From assembly GCA_003167055.1 (NCBI GenBank), contig PMUE01000130.1, forward strand, positions 1 to 13,479: DNA of 13,479 nucleotides. Reading direction: 5' to 3'. This document shows positions 4,990 to 11,414 of the stretch, in pieces. The DNA comes from Vulcanimicrobiota bacterium (GTDB taxonomy: Bacteria > Vulcanimicrobiota > Vulcanimicrobiia > Vulcanimicrobiales > Vulcanimicrobiaceae). How positions within the stretch are numbered: position 1 is the stretch's first letter; every line of letters begins with the position of its first letter. Both the position numbers and the translations under genes were made by a program. The notes below the pieces were generated by a model. The model did no database searches, was not told where the DNA came from, and saw only the letters and a program-made list of their open reading frames with translations.

Positions 4990-7088
4990 TGCGCACCATT
5001 CTCAGCGCGATCGCGATCGTCGTTGGAGTCGTCGTCCTCATCATCGCACTGTATGCCGGCAACATCGCGGTCGGCATGCATTCCACCGCGACCGTCAGCG
5101 GCACGATCGCCGGAAGCGGCGTGCGCGCTCCCGTGCAAATTTTGCGGGACGTGCGCGCCGTACCACACATCCGTGCGCCCAACGACCACGATCTCTTCTT
5201 TGCCGAAGGCTACGTCATGGCGCAGGATCGGCTCTTCCAGCTCGACCTGCTGCGCCGATTCGTCTACGGGAATCTCTCCGAAATTCTCGGGTCGGCCGCT
5301 TTACGATCTGACGAGAATGCGCGCGTGGTGCCGGTTCGCGCAATCGTCGAACGACAATGGCAAACACTCGACGCCCGAGAGCAGGCGATGGTGCAAGCCT
5401 TTACCGACGGCGTCAATGCGGCGGCGAAGCGTGAGCCCACGCCGGTCGAGTTCCGCGTGCTCGATTACGACATGAAGCCCTGGCAGCCGCAAGACTCGCT
5501 CGCGGTGTCGTTTGCGACCGTGCTCGATCTCACCGACAACTGGAACGATATCGCCGCGCGCATTGGGAATGAACCGCTGCTGACCGATCCGTGTTTCGAC
5601 GCCCCGGTCACCGAGGGTCTCGCGCGCGTTGCCGATCCTGCACACTGCAGCGCGAACGCCGCTCGCGCGGCCTTAATTCGCAGCCTACTCGATACGCGTC
5701 CACCGATCGGCAGCAACAACTGGGCCGCCGGCGCCGCACACACGCAGACGAAACGCGCGCTGCTCGCGAACGACCCGCATCTGCATCTCGGCATTCCCGG
5801 CGTGTGGTATCTCGTCGACATGCAGGCCCCAGGCTTTCACGCCGCCGGCGCAACGCTGGTCGGCACACCCGGCGTTACGTTGGGCCACAACGACCGCATC
5901 GCGTGGGGCGCAACCAACGGAACGGTCACGGCGCTGAGCATCTTCGATCGACCGGCATCGCTCGACGAAGCAGACTGGCAGACCGAGACCTTTCACCTGC
6001 GCGTCGGCCGCGACGTCACCAAAAAGTACTATCGCGGACCACACGAGTTCGGCACCAATGTCCTCGTGAGCGGCGCCCCGCGCTTTATTCTCGTTCGCTG
6101 GAATGCGTACGAGACACCGCGTTCGCCGTTCATGACCTTCGACGGACTCAACCGCGCGCGCAGCATCGAGGATGCGCTCGCGGCGCTGCGTCGCTATCCG
6201 GGACCAACGCAGAACTTCGTGCTCGCCGATGTGAGCGGCCGCGTTGCCTATCAGCTCGGCGGTGAGATTCCCGACGATCCGTTGTGGTCGCGCGCCATTC
6301 ATCCGGCCGGCGATCTCGCCAAACACTATCCGAACGTTCCGTTCGATAAGCTCCCGCACGTTGCACCGTCGCTCGGCGCAATCGTGTGGACGTCGAACAA
6401 CAAGATCTACGGCGCGTCATATCCCTATCGTCTCAGCGCATCGTTTGCCACGCCATGTCGCGCCTATCGCGTCGCGCAGCTGCTACGAGCGCGGAAGACC
6501 TACGACGTCGACTACTTCGCCTCCATGCAGATGGACGTGCTCTCGGTCTGCGAACGCCAACTCGCGTCCTACGTTCCGGCGCTCATTGCCTGGGACGGTC
6601 GCTTCACGCCGGACTCCGCCGACGCGACCGCCGCCTATCATTTGCGCCTGGCGCTCGTGCGCGAGTTCGGCGGAATGACCAAAGCCATGCTCGGTTCGCG
6701 CGCACGGCCAGGCGCCATCACCGCACTGGCCGCGGTTGGCGATCCATCGCCGCAACCGTGGGGCGTCGCCGGCGCGGTACAGGTAGAACATCCGCTCGCG
6801 GCACTCGGCATGGCGTTTTTGAACGGCACGAAGTTCGCCGGCAATGGCGACGCATACACCGTGCACGTGCAGAACAACGGCTTCTCGCAGAGTTTTCGCG
6901 CGGTGTGGGACGTCGGCAACTGGGACGCCGGCGGCATCACGATTCCGCAAGGTGAGTCGGGGCGCCCCGGCAGCGGTCACTACACGGACGAAGCCGCCGA
7001 CTGGATCGCGGGCCGCCTGCTCGCCTTGCCATACTCCGATGCGGCGGTCGATCGGGAGACCGTGAACCGGCTCATGCTCCAGCCTTAG
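4986..7088 (+). CDS. Penicillin acylase family N-terminal-nucleophile hydrolase, membrane-anchored
   Basis: Amide hydrolase family that includes penicillin acylases, aculeacin acylase and acyl-homoserine-lactone acylases; acts outside the membrane. 700 residues: one N-terminal membrane helix (about 5-28), alpha-chain region with AEGYVMAQDRLFQLDLLRR (73-91), then the autoprocessing site GSNNW, where S243 would become the N-terminal nucleophile of the beta chain. Further landmarks are GTPGVTLGHNDRIAWGATN (293-311), TSNNKIYG (N471/N472, likely the oxyanion asparagine) and near the end GESGRPGSGHY. Start at 4986 (ATGA overlap with the Rieske stop); ATG 4989 is equally possible, and the frame open to 4860 lies inside the Rieske gene. 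The helix looks like an anchor because no clear cleavage site follows. Substrate is unknown; quorum-signal cleavage or peptide/amide scavenging are options. Confidence 0.92.
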   Translation: MMRTILSAIAIVVGVVVLIIALYAGNIAVGMHSTATVSGTIAGSGVRAPVQILRDVRAVPHIRAPNDHDLFFAEGYVMAQDRLFQLDLLRRFVYGNLSEILGSAALRSDENARVVPVRAIVERQWQTLDAREQAMVQAFTDGVNAAAKREPTPVEFRVLDYDMKPWQPQDSLAVSFATVLDLTDNWNDIAARIGNEPLLTDPCFDAPVTEGLARVADPAHCSANAARAALIRSLLDTRPPIGSNNWAAGAAHTQTKRALLANDPHLHLGIPGVWYLVDMQAPGFHAAGATLVGTPGVTLGHNDRIAWGATNGTVTALSIFDRPASLDEADWQTETFHLRVGRDVTKKYYRGPHEFGTNVLVSGAPRFILVRWNAYETPRSPFMTFDGLNRARSIEDALAALRRYPGPTQNFVLADVSGRVAYQLGGEIPDDPLWSRAIHPAGDLAKHYPNVPFDKLPHVAPSLGAIVWTSNNKIYGASYPYRLSASFATPCRAYRVAQLLRARKTYDVDYFASMQMDVLSVCERQLASYVPALIAWDGRFTPDSADATAAYHLRLALVREFGGMTKAMLGSRARPGAITALAAVGDPSPQPWGVAGAVQVEHPLAALGMAFLNGTKFAGNGDAYTVHVQNNGFSQSFRAVWDVGNWDAGGITIPQGESGRPGSGHYTDEAADWIAGRLLALPYSDAAVDRETVNRLMLQP

Positions 7089-7098
7089 GCGGATGCCG

Positions 7099-7134
7099 TT
7101 GACACCGGGGGCACCCCCCTGGTAGTGTGTGTCA
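7099..7134 (+). promoter_or_regulatory. rplU promoter with overlapping inverted repeats
   Basis: TTGACA (7099-7104, perfect -35), an 18-base spacer and TAGTGT (7123-7128) as -10. The -10 ends 9 bases before the rplU ATG at 7138 and there is no Shine-Dalgarno sequence, so the transcript is likely leaderless. The spacer holds GGGGG-CA-CCCCC (7107-7118), and TGACAC (7100-7105) mirrors GTGTCA (7129-7134), so a symmetrical element spans the whole promoter. It may be an operator; this is inferred only. Confidence 0.6.
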
Positions 7135-7137
7135 GTT

Positions 7138-7449
7138 ATGTACGCGATCATTCAGACCGGCGGCAAGCAAGTGCGCGTCGCGGAAGGCGATATCATCCGC
7201 ACCGACCTCGTGGATCTCGAGGCCGGCGCCGACGTCACGTTCGACCAGGTCGTGCTCGCGAGCACCGGCAGCGATATCAAAGTCGGCGCCCCGACCCTGT
7301 CGGGCGCGACCGTGACCGGCACCGTGGTGCGCCAGGCCAAAGACAAGAAGATCCTGGTCTTCCGCTATAAAGCGAAAAAGCGCGTCCGCAAACTCAACGG
7401 CCACCGCCAGCGATTCGCCGAAGTCAAAATCACGAAGATCAGCCTCTAG
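7138..7449 (+). CDS. rplU: 50S ribosomal protein L21
   Basis: Binds 23S rRNA in the large subunit. 103 residues, normal length, opening with the invariant MYAIIQTGGKQVRV and ending with the basic rRNA-binding segment FRYKAKKRVRKLNGHRQ followed by EVKITKI. ATG at 7138 is fixed by that N-terminus; a GTG at 7129 would add three residues (MSV) and is rejected. It follows the acylase stop by 49 bases but has its own promoter there. In most bacteria rpmA (L27) comes next, directly or after prp; here prp follows but rpmA does not. Confidence 0.97.
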   Translation: MYAIIQTGGKQVRVAEGDIIRTDLVDLEAGADVTFDQVVLASTGSDIKVGAPTLSGATVTGTVVRQAKDKKILVFRYKAKKRVRKLNGHRQRFAEVKITKISL

Positions 7450-7450
7450 A

Positions 7451-7492
7451 GGATTCACTGACGTGAATCCGTCGCGTTCGGCCTTCGGCCGA
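7451..7492 (+). repeat. Two consecutive hairpins between rplU and prp
   Basis: Right after the rplU stop, ggattcac (7451-7458) and gtgaatcc (7463-7470) form a perfect 8-bp stem with loop tgac. Then tcggcc (7478-7483) and ggccga (7487-7492) form a 6-bp stem with a 3-base loop. No T-run follows either, so they are not standard terminators; they may limit read-through, protect the rplU message or mark RNA processing. Confidence 0.5.
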
Positions 7493-7506
7493 TCCGCCCT
7501 CGAACT

Positions 7507-7848
7507 ATGGTTGAAGTGACCTTTTACCGGGATGGCCGCGAGCGGCTAGCCCGGTTTTTTGCATCCGGCCACGTCGAAATTCCGCAGAGCAGCTCCGACG
7601 AGTACTCACTGGTCTGCGCAGCTGTTTCGGCGGTTCTCCAGGCGGCACGCGCTGGTCTCGAAGAGCACGTGAAAATCGACACGGGTGCGCAGATGCACCC
7701 CGGGCACCTCGAGGTCACGATTCCGCAAGCCGACCGTGACGATCGTGCCGCTGCGGCGATCATCGCGACCGCAGCAATTGCGGTCGACCAGATCGCCAAG
7801 CAATACCCACAGCACGTGCGCGTAACTCATCGCCGCGAAACCGGGTAA
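7507..7848 (+). CDS. prp: Ribosomal processing cysteine protease Prp (YsxB family)
   Basis: Prp removes the N-terminal extension of ribosomal protein L27 in Firmicutes and relatives. 113 residues; the catalytic pair is H22 in SGHVE and C37 in LVCAAVSAVL, in the family arrangement GH...VCAAVSA. The His-Cys interval is 15 residues, three more than in Staphylococcus aureus Prp (H22/C34), because the flexible loop (PQSSSDEYS) is longer. Position behind rplU is the classical one, but the expected substrate gene rpmA does not follow. No ribosome binding site precedes the ATG; two hairpins lie upstream. Prediction from family knowledge: L27 of this organism, encoded elsewhere, should carry a cleavable N-terminal extension. 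Confidence 0.88.
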   Translation: MVEVTFYRDGRERLARFFASGHVEIPQSSSDEYSLVCAAVSAVLQAARAGLEEHVKIDTGAQMHPGHLEVTIPQADRDDRAAAAIIATAAIAVDQIAKQYPQHVRVTHRRETG

Positions 7849-7875
7849 CATAGGCAGATACCGAAGGAGATTTGT

Positions 7876-8160
7876 ATGTCTGACACGTTTCGTACCACCC
7901 CGCCCGATCAACAGTGGTCGGGGTCCAACTCCGCCGGCAACGGCTATCAGGGCGCCTTCGGCAGCGAGCCAAATCCGGGAGAAGCCGAGAATGAGGTCGG
8001 CAAGGCGATGCTCATCGGCCTGCTCGGCGGGCTGGTTTCTGCAGCCGGGTACATGGTCTATCGCCGCCTACCCGACGAGCAAAAAGAACGCCTTAACGCG
8101 CAAGTGCGCGCGATCGTGGCGCAGCGCATCACCGAGCTGCGCCAGAACTTCAACATTTAG
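7876..8160 (+). CDS. Small single-helix membrane protein, function unknown
   Basis: 94 residues. Residues 1-42 are polar and rich in Ser, Gly, Asn, Pro and Gln, probably disordered. One membrane helix follows (about 44-62, AMLIGLLGGLVSAAGYMVY), then RRLPDEQKERL and a charged amphipathic helix to the end (VRAIVAQRITELRQ). The layout resembles YtxH-like small membrane proteins but I see no family signature. The start is well supported by AAGGAGA seven bases before ATG 7876. It stands 27 bases after prp, where rpmA would be expected, and its stop overlaps the end of the convergent Tat gene by 4 bases. Confidence 0.75.
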   Translation: MSDTFRTTPPDQQWSGSNSAGNGYQGAFGSEPNPGEAENEVGKAMLIGLLGGLVSAAGYMVYRRLPDEQKERLNAQVRAIVAQRITELRQNFNI

Positions 8161-8417
8161 GATTTGGGTTCGTCGGCCGGGGGATGGATCTCGCTTGGCG
8201 ACGGCGGCATTGGTGGCGGCATCTTTGACTCACTCGTTCTTGCGTCGCTCACGTCCGCAGCGCGCTCCATTTCGGCGATGAACGAATGCGAGGTGTTCTG
8301 CACCTCGCGCATCACGCGACCGGCTTGGCGCATGACTTTCGGGAGCTGATCGGGCCCGAAGAGCAACAGGGCTAGAACGGAAACCACCATGATGTCAGGG
8401 ACGGAAAACATTAGCAT
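8157..8417 (-). CDS. TatA/TatB-family twin-arginine translocase subunit
   Basis: Membrane subunit of the twin-arginine pathway, which exports folded proteins. 86 residues: short N-terminus, membrane helix IMVVSVLALLLF, the hallmark FGP hinge (LLLFGPDQLPKVMRQAGR), an amphipathic helix to about 55, and a proline-rich tail (PPPMPPSPSE). FGPDQLPKVMRQ is close to actinobacterial TatB wording, but TatA and TatB cannot be separated safely. ATG at 8417 gives MLMFSVPD; ATG 8411 gives the more family-like MFSVPD start and is equally possible. No clear ribosome binding site. It is transcribed away from the 8521 gene and converges on the small membrane protein. tatC is not in the window. Confidence 0.88.
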   Translation of the reverse strand: MLMFSVPDIMVVSVLALLLFGPDQLPKVMRQAGRVMREVQNTSHSFIAEMERAADVSDARTSESKMPPPMPPSPSEIHPPADEPKS

Positions 8418-8520
8418 CCGTGGTTCAGCTTGGGGCGGCCTCGCTCCGCTCGCTTTTTTGTTTACGCTCGCGTCGCGATCGCCCCAGCCTCACCCCAGAG
8501 CCCATGGGAATGGGATGGGT

Positions 8521-9042
8521 ATGGACACTAAAGGGAATCCTCCCGCGCCTGTGCAAGCAGGCCCGTCCGCCGTGAAGATCATCTACACGCGGGGTAATCG
8601 TACCGAAACGCTTGCCTCGTTGGCGACCCTTCGTAAGATCCTGAGCCGCTTCGTCGCCCACCGAGTCTTCTACGAAGTCTCGAGTCGCAGCAAGCGCGGT
8701 CATGAATTCTTTTCCGCCAAAAACGTCTTCGTTGTCGGTTCGATCGAAGTCACCAACTACGAGCATCTCAAGATTTTGATCTTCGACGCGAATCATGCAG
8801 CCCACTCAATCGAAATTCTCAATCCGCAAACGATGCGCATCTACGATGAGATGCCCGGTCGCGGATTTGCCGTGTCGTTCATCAGCGAGAGCGAGAACGG
8901 CGTCGAGACCCGCTGCTACATTCGCGACGAAGGCGAAGATGCCGATCGCATCAAGGAAATGACGGCGCTCGAAAAGATCACGTTGCCGCAGCTCTTCGAA
9001 TATCTCGAAGAGCTCACAGCCGTCGAAGCATCTAAAGCTTAG
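8521..9042 (+). CDS. Conserved-looking protein of unknown function, 173 aa
   Basis: I recognise no family. From ATG 8521 the protein has a short Pro/Ala-rich start, then alternating strands and helices: IIYTRGNRTET, a basic helix (ATLRKILSRFVAHR), strands FVVGSIEV and LKILIFDA, and an acidic C-terminal half (ESENGVETRC, DEGEDADRIKE) ending in a Leu/Glu helix QLFEYLEELTAVEA. No signal peptide or membrane helix; probably cytoplasmic. ATG 8515 is an alternative start, and the frame is open back to 8389 but there it would overlap the Tat gene. A GGATGGG lies very close to the 8521 ATG. Its TAG stop (9040-9042) abuts the stop of the convergent Clp-N gene with no base between. Codon use and composition look like the neighbours. 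Confidence 0.75.
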   Translation: MDTKGNPPAPVQAGPSAVKIIYTRGNRTETLASLATLRKILSRFVAHRVFYEVSSRSKRGHEFFSAKNVFVVGSIEVTNYEHLKILIFDANHAAHSIEILNPQTMRIYDEMPGRGFAVSFISESENGVETRCYIRDEGEDADRIKEMTALEKITLPQLFEYLEELTAVEASKA

Positions 9043-9549
9043 TTAGAGTTTCAGCAGAACTTCGGTCACATCGCCGGGCGATATATGCATCGCAGCCAGC
9101 ACGCCCGGCGAGCGAATCGCATCGGCGGCGATGCCGAACGCAACGTGCTTGGGCAGAAATTTTTCCCCATCGGGGACGCGCTTCGCGGCTTCGTTCCAAA
9201 CGTTGAAGGCTTCGCGGCTGAGCCACACGCTTTTGCTGCCGTCAGGCACCTTGAACGCCAGCGTGTTGAAGCGCAGCAGCGCGGGACGCTCGCCGGGCTG
9301 CGCATTGGGTTCGGGCACGCGCGAGGCGGTCAGGCGAACCCCGGCGTCTTCGGGCAACTCGTAATTCTCGAGCTTCTCGCGGGGCAGTACTTCTTCGAGC
9401 GCCGGTCCAAGCGTGGGCTCGTCGAGCAGTGCGATCAGCAGGGTTCGTACGGTGATGAACGGCTCACGCAACTGACCGGCGAGATGAGCGGCGTTGCGCA
9501 TAAATGCCAAGACTTCATCTGAAAGGAAGATCTGCTCGCTCTCTGCCAT
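9043..9549 (-). CDS. Free-standing protein with two Clp-N-like repeats
   Basis: 168 residues. Residues about 10-55 (FMRNAAHLAGQLREPFITV followed by TLLIALLDEPTLGPALEEVL) have the pattern of one Clp N-terminal repeat: two helices, a turn, then the LLxALL helix. Residues about 110-168 (AFNVWNEAAKRV, FLPKHVAFGIA, GVLAAMHISPGDV) look like a second repeat. Between them are about 50 residues rich in Pro and charged groups, longer than in ClpA or ClpC. No Walker A or B motif, so there is no AAA+ motor; it may recognise substrates or peptides, or act as an adaptor or decoy for a Clp ATPase. Start ATG 9549 has GGGAGG seven bases upstream; longer frames cross trmD. Divergent from trmD. Repeat assignment is by eye, moderately sure. 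Confidence 0.7.
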   Translation of the reverse strand: MAESEQIFLSDEVLAFMRNAAHLAGQLREPFITVRTLLIALLDEPTLGPALEEVLPREKLENYELPEDAGVRLTASRVPEPNAQPGERPALLRFNTLAFKVPDGSKSVWLSREAFNVWNEAAKRVPDGEKFLPKHVAFGIAADAIRSPGVLAAMHISPGDVTEVLLKL

Positions 9550-9574
9550 ACGTGAGCCTCCCTTGGCGTCCAGC

Positions 9575-9594
9575 GGGGCCACCCCTGCGGCCCC
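9575..9594. repeat. GC-rich hairpin in the divergent gap before trmD
   Basis: ggggcc (9575-9580) and ggcccc (9589-9594) are exact inverted repeats with an 8-base loop, in the 63-base gap between the Clp-N gene and trmD. Outer bases cttgg/ccaag (9562-9566, 9593-9597) offer an alternative stem. It could be part of the shared promoter region; I found no convincing -35/-10 pair for either gene. Confidence 0.3.
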
Positions 9595-9612
9595 AAGAAC
9601 TCCCAGACGCCC

Positions 9613-10305
9613 ATGCTCACGATCGACGTCGTTACGCTCTTCCCGGAGGTCTTTGCGCCCTTCGTCGGGCTTTCGATTGTCGGGCGCGCGGTCGAAGCCG
9701 GAACGATCGCAATTCACTACCATCATTTGCTCGACGTATTGCGCGGTAGCGAACGCGCCGACGACGTTCCGTACGGCGGCGGTAGCGGGATGGTGCTTCG
9801 CATCGAGCCGCTCGCTCGTGTGCTCGACGCGATCATCGCCTCGGCCCCGCCAAACGAACGCCGAACGATTGTCGTTCCCGCGCCCGGCGGACGTGCGTTC
9901 ACGCACGCCGAGGCCGAGCTGCTCGCACGGCCCGATCGCCTGATCCTGATCTGCGGACACTACGAGGGCATCGACGAACGCCTCGCCGCTCTCTATCCGA
10001 TTGAAGAGTTCACGGTCGGCGACTTCGTCTTGACCGGCGGCGAACTCGCGGCGCTGGCGATTCTCGACGCGACGGCCCGGCTTGTGCCGGGGGTAATCGA
10101 TCCGGACTCGGCTGCGCAGGAATCCTTTGCCAACGGGCTGCTGGACCACCCGAGCTACACCCGGCCGGCGGTCTTCCGCGGCGTCGAAGTCCCGGAGGTC
10201 CTCCTGTCCGGCGACCACGCCAAGATCGCGGCCTGGCGGCGGGAACAGTCCCGCGCCCGTACCGCCGCCCGCCGGAAGGACTTGCTGGACGAGCCTCGGC
10301 CGTGA
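9613..10305 (+). CDS. trmD: tRNA (guanine-N1-)-methyltransferase
   Basis: Methylates G37 next to the anticodon of several tRNAs with S-adenosylmethionine, preventing +1 frameshifts; cytoplasmic dimer with a trefoil-knot SPOUT fold. 230 residues, full length. Seen in order: DDVPYGGGSGMVLR (50-63), the knot region LICGHYEGIDERL (112-124) and FTVGDFVLTGGELAA (133-147), the acidic position before the linker (E170 in QESFANGLLDHPSYTRP) and the C-terminal VPEVLLSGDHAKIAAWRR. ATG 9613 has no ribosome binding site. The usual upstream genes rpsP and rimM are missing; a divergent Clp-N gene occupies that side, so the conserved ribosomal cluster begins at trmD. rplS follows after 70 bases. Confidence 0.97.
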   Translation: MLTIDVVTLFPEVFAPFVGLSIVGRAVEAGTIAIHYHHLLDVLRGSERADDVPYGGGSGMVLRIEPLARVLDAIIASAPPNERRTIVVPAPGGRAFTHAEAELLARPDRLILICGHYEGIDERLAALYPIEEFTVGDFVLTGGELAALAILDATARLVPGVIDPDSAAQESFANGLLDHPSYTRPAVFRGVEVPEVLLSGDHAKIAAWRREQSRARTAARRKDLLDEPRP

Positions 10306-10358
10306 TACTATCCCGAGGTTGTCGCGGGGCCCACGCCCTGTCGTATTTGCATCTGCCG

Positions 10359-10364
10359 TATAGA
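10359..10364 (+). promoter_or_regulatory. Possible -10 box for rplS
   Basis: TATAGA matches the -10 consensus at five of six positions and ends 11 bases before the rplS ATG, which again has no clear ribosome binding site. The -35 is poor (CTGTCG at 10338-10343, 15-base spacer). If real, transcription would begin within about 5 bases of the start codon, as at sufB and rplU. Confidence 0.3.
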
Positions 10365-10375
10365 GAATTTGTGCC

Positions 10376-10726
10376 ATGAACGTCATCGACGTACTGAATA
10401 GCGAACAGCTCAAAGATTCGGTCCCCGACTTTCGGTCGGGCGATACGGTCAAGGTCTATTCCAAGGTCACCGAAGGCGGTAAGGAACGCGTGCAGATGTT
10501 CGAGGGCGTCGTCACGGTCTGCAAGGGTGGCGGTTCCCACGCCGCGGTGACAGTGCGCCGCGTCGCCCACGGGGTTGGCGTCGAGAAGACGTTCCTCGTG
10601 CACAGCCCGCGCGTTGAGAAGATTGAAGTGAGCAAGCGCGGCATCGTCCGCCGCAGCCGCCTCTACTATCTCAGCGAGAAGATCGGTAAGGCCGCGCGCA
10701 TCAAAGAAAAGAAAGCGGCCAAGTAA
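10376..10726 (+). CDS. rplS: 50S ribosomal protein L19
   Basis: Large-subunit protein at the 30S-50S interface. 116 residues, normal length. Typical parts: N-terminal helix (VIDVLNSEQLKDSVPDF), SGDTVKVYSKVTEG, RVQMFEGVVTVCKGGG, then GVGVEKTFLVHSPRVEKIEV and the basic end VRRSRLYYLSEKIGKAARIKE. The start is fixed by alignment to the family. Ordering trmD-rplS is conserved in most bacteria; the signal peptidase and rbgA genes downstream match the arrangement of several Gram-positive and Chloroflexi-like genomes. The next gene begins 4 bases after the TAA if the CTG start is right. Confidence 0.97.
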   Translation: MNVIDVLNSEQLKDSVPDFRSGDTVKVYSKVTEGGKERVQMFEGVVTVCKGGGSHAAVTVRRVAHGVGVEKTFLVHSPRVEKIEVSKRGIVRRSRLYYLSEKIGKAARIKEKKAAK

Positions 10727-10730
10727 GCCG

Positions 10731-11414
10731 CTGACGCCTTTCGTACTCCTGGGTCTCGTCGCGGTGTTCGCGATCGCCCGCCTGGCGCTTAGCATGAAGC
10801 CTTTTACGGCCGGCGACGAAGAGTCGCCGGCCGTTGCTGCGCTGCGGAGCTATTTCGACATCATCATCGCGGCTGGTTTGGTCGCTCTGCTGCTGATCGT
10901 CTTTGTCATCCGCACGTTCTACATCTCGTCGATCTCGATGATTCCCACATTGCAAATCGGCGACGTCTTTCTGATCGACCAGCTTACCTATCACCTGCGC
11001 TCGCCGCAAGCAAGCGAGATCGCGGTCTTCACGCCACCGGTCCCCGGTCTGCCGGAGGAGTTCATCAAGCGAGTGATCGGCGTTCCCGGCGACACCATTC
11101 GGATTTCGGGCGGTACGGTATATCGCAATGGCAAAGCCCTGGCCGAATCGTACGAAAATCAGCCTCCGAAGTACGACCTTGTGATCCGGGACTTTACGAT
11201 CTACGTCGACGGGGCGGCACTGGATCCGGCGCAGGCCGACATTCCCTCGCGGGGAATGTGGCAGGCACCTGACCGGATTCCCCGTGGATTCTATTTCATG
11301 CTCGGCGACAATCGGAATTATTCCGACGATTCACACGTGTGGGGGTTCGCACGGCAAGCTGCCTTCAGCGGACGCGCGTTTTTGATTATCTGGCCTCAAC
11401 TGAAAGTGTTATGA
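10731..11414 (+). CDS. lepB: Signal peptidase I, first of three tandem copies (probable CTG start)
   Basis: Cleaves signal peptides of exported proteins at the outer face of the membrane with a Ser-Lys dyad. Two membrane helices (about 4-21 and 43-60); S69 in ISSISMIPTL is the nucleophile and K113 in FIKRVIGVPGD the base. The last box reads LGDNRNYSDDSHVWGFA; the usual arginine of DSR is histidine. A conventional start would be GTG 10764, but the codons before it read TPFVLLGLVA, matching TPYDLLGLVA at the true ATG start of the second copy. The only start-like codon there is CTG 10731, four bases after rplS, so I place the start there. An insert relative to the third copy (about residues 138-172) is shared with the second copy. 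Confidence 0.9.
   Translation: MTPFVLLGLVAVFAIARLALSMKPFTAGDEESPAVAALRSYFDIIIAAGLVALLLIVFVIRTFYISSISMIPTLQIGDVFLIDQLTYHLRSPQASEIAVFTPPVPGLPEEFIKRVIGVPGDTIRISGGTVYRNGKALAESYENQPPKYDLVIRDFTIYVDGAALDPAQADIPSRGMWQAPDRIPRGFYFMLGDNRNYSDDSHVWGFARQAAFSGRAFLIIWPQLKVL

Noticed and set aside
5331..5347. A 17-base exact match to positions 20-36 (ccggttcgcgcaatcgt)
   Set aside because: Both copies lie in unrelated coding sequence (gcvT antisense, acylase sense) with no further similarity around them; a chance match in GC-rich DNA.
5685..6359. Minus-strand 224-codon frame opposite the acylase, and a similar one at 6483-7151
   Set aside because: Shadows of a confidently identified gene; no protein motif in either translation.
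8431..8486. Inverted repeat tggggcg/cgcccca in the Tat-8521 gap, with a T-run inside
   Set aside because: Seven-base arms far apart with the T-run in the loop; it is not a terminator and no promoter pair could be recognised around it.
8389..8520. N-terminal extension of the 8521 gene to 8389
   Set aside because: It would overlap the start of the divergent Tat gene and reads like non-coding translation; internal ATGs at 8515 and 8521 fit better.
9043..10452. 469-codon minus-strand frame containing the Clp-N protein
   Set aside because: The part above 9549 runs antisense through trmD and into rplS; the real gene starts at 9549 with a good ribosome binding site.
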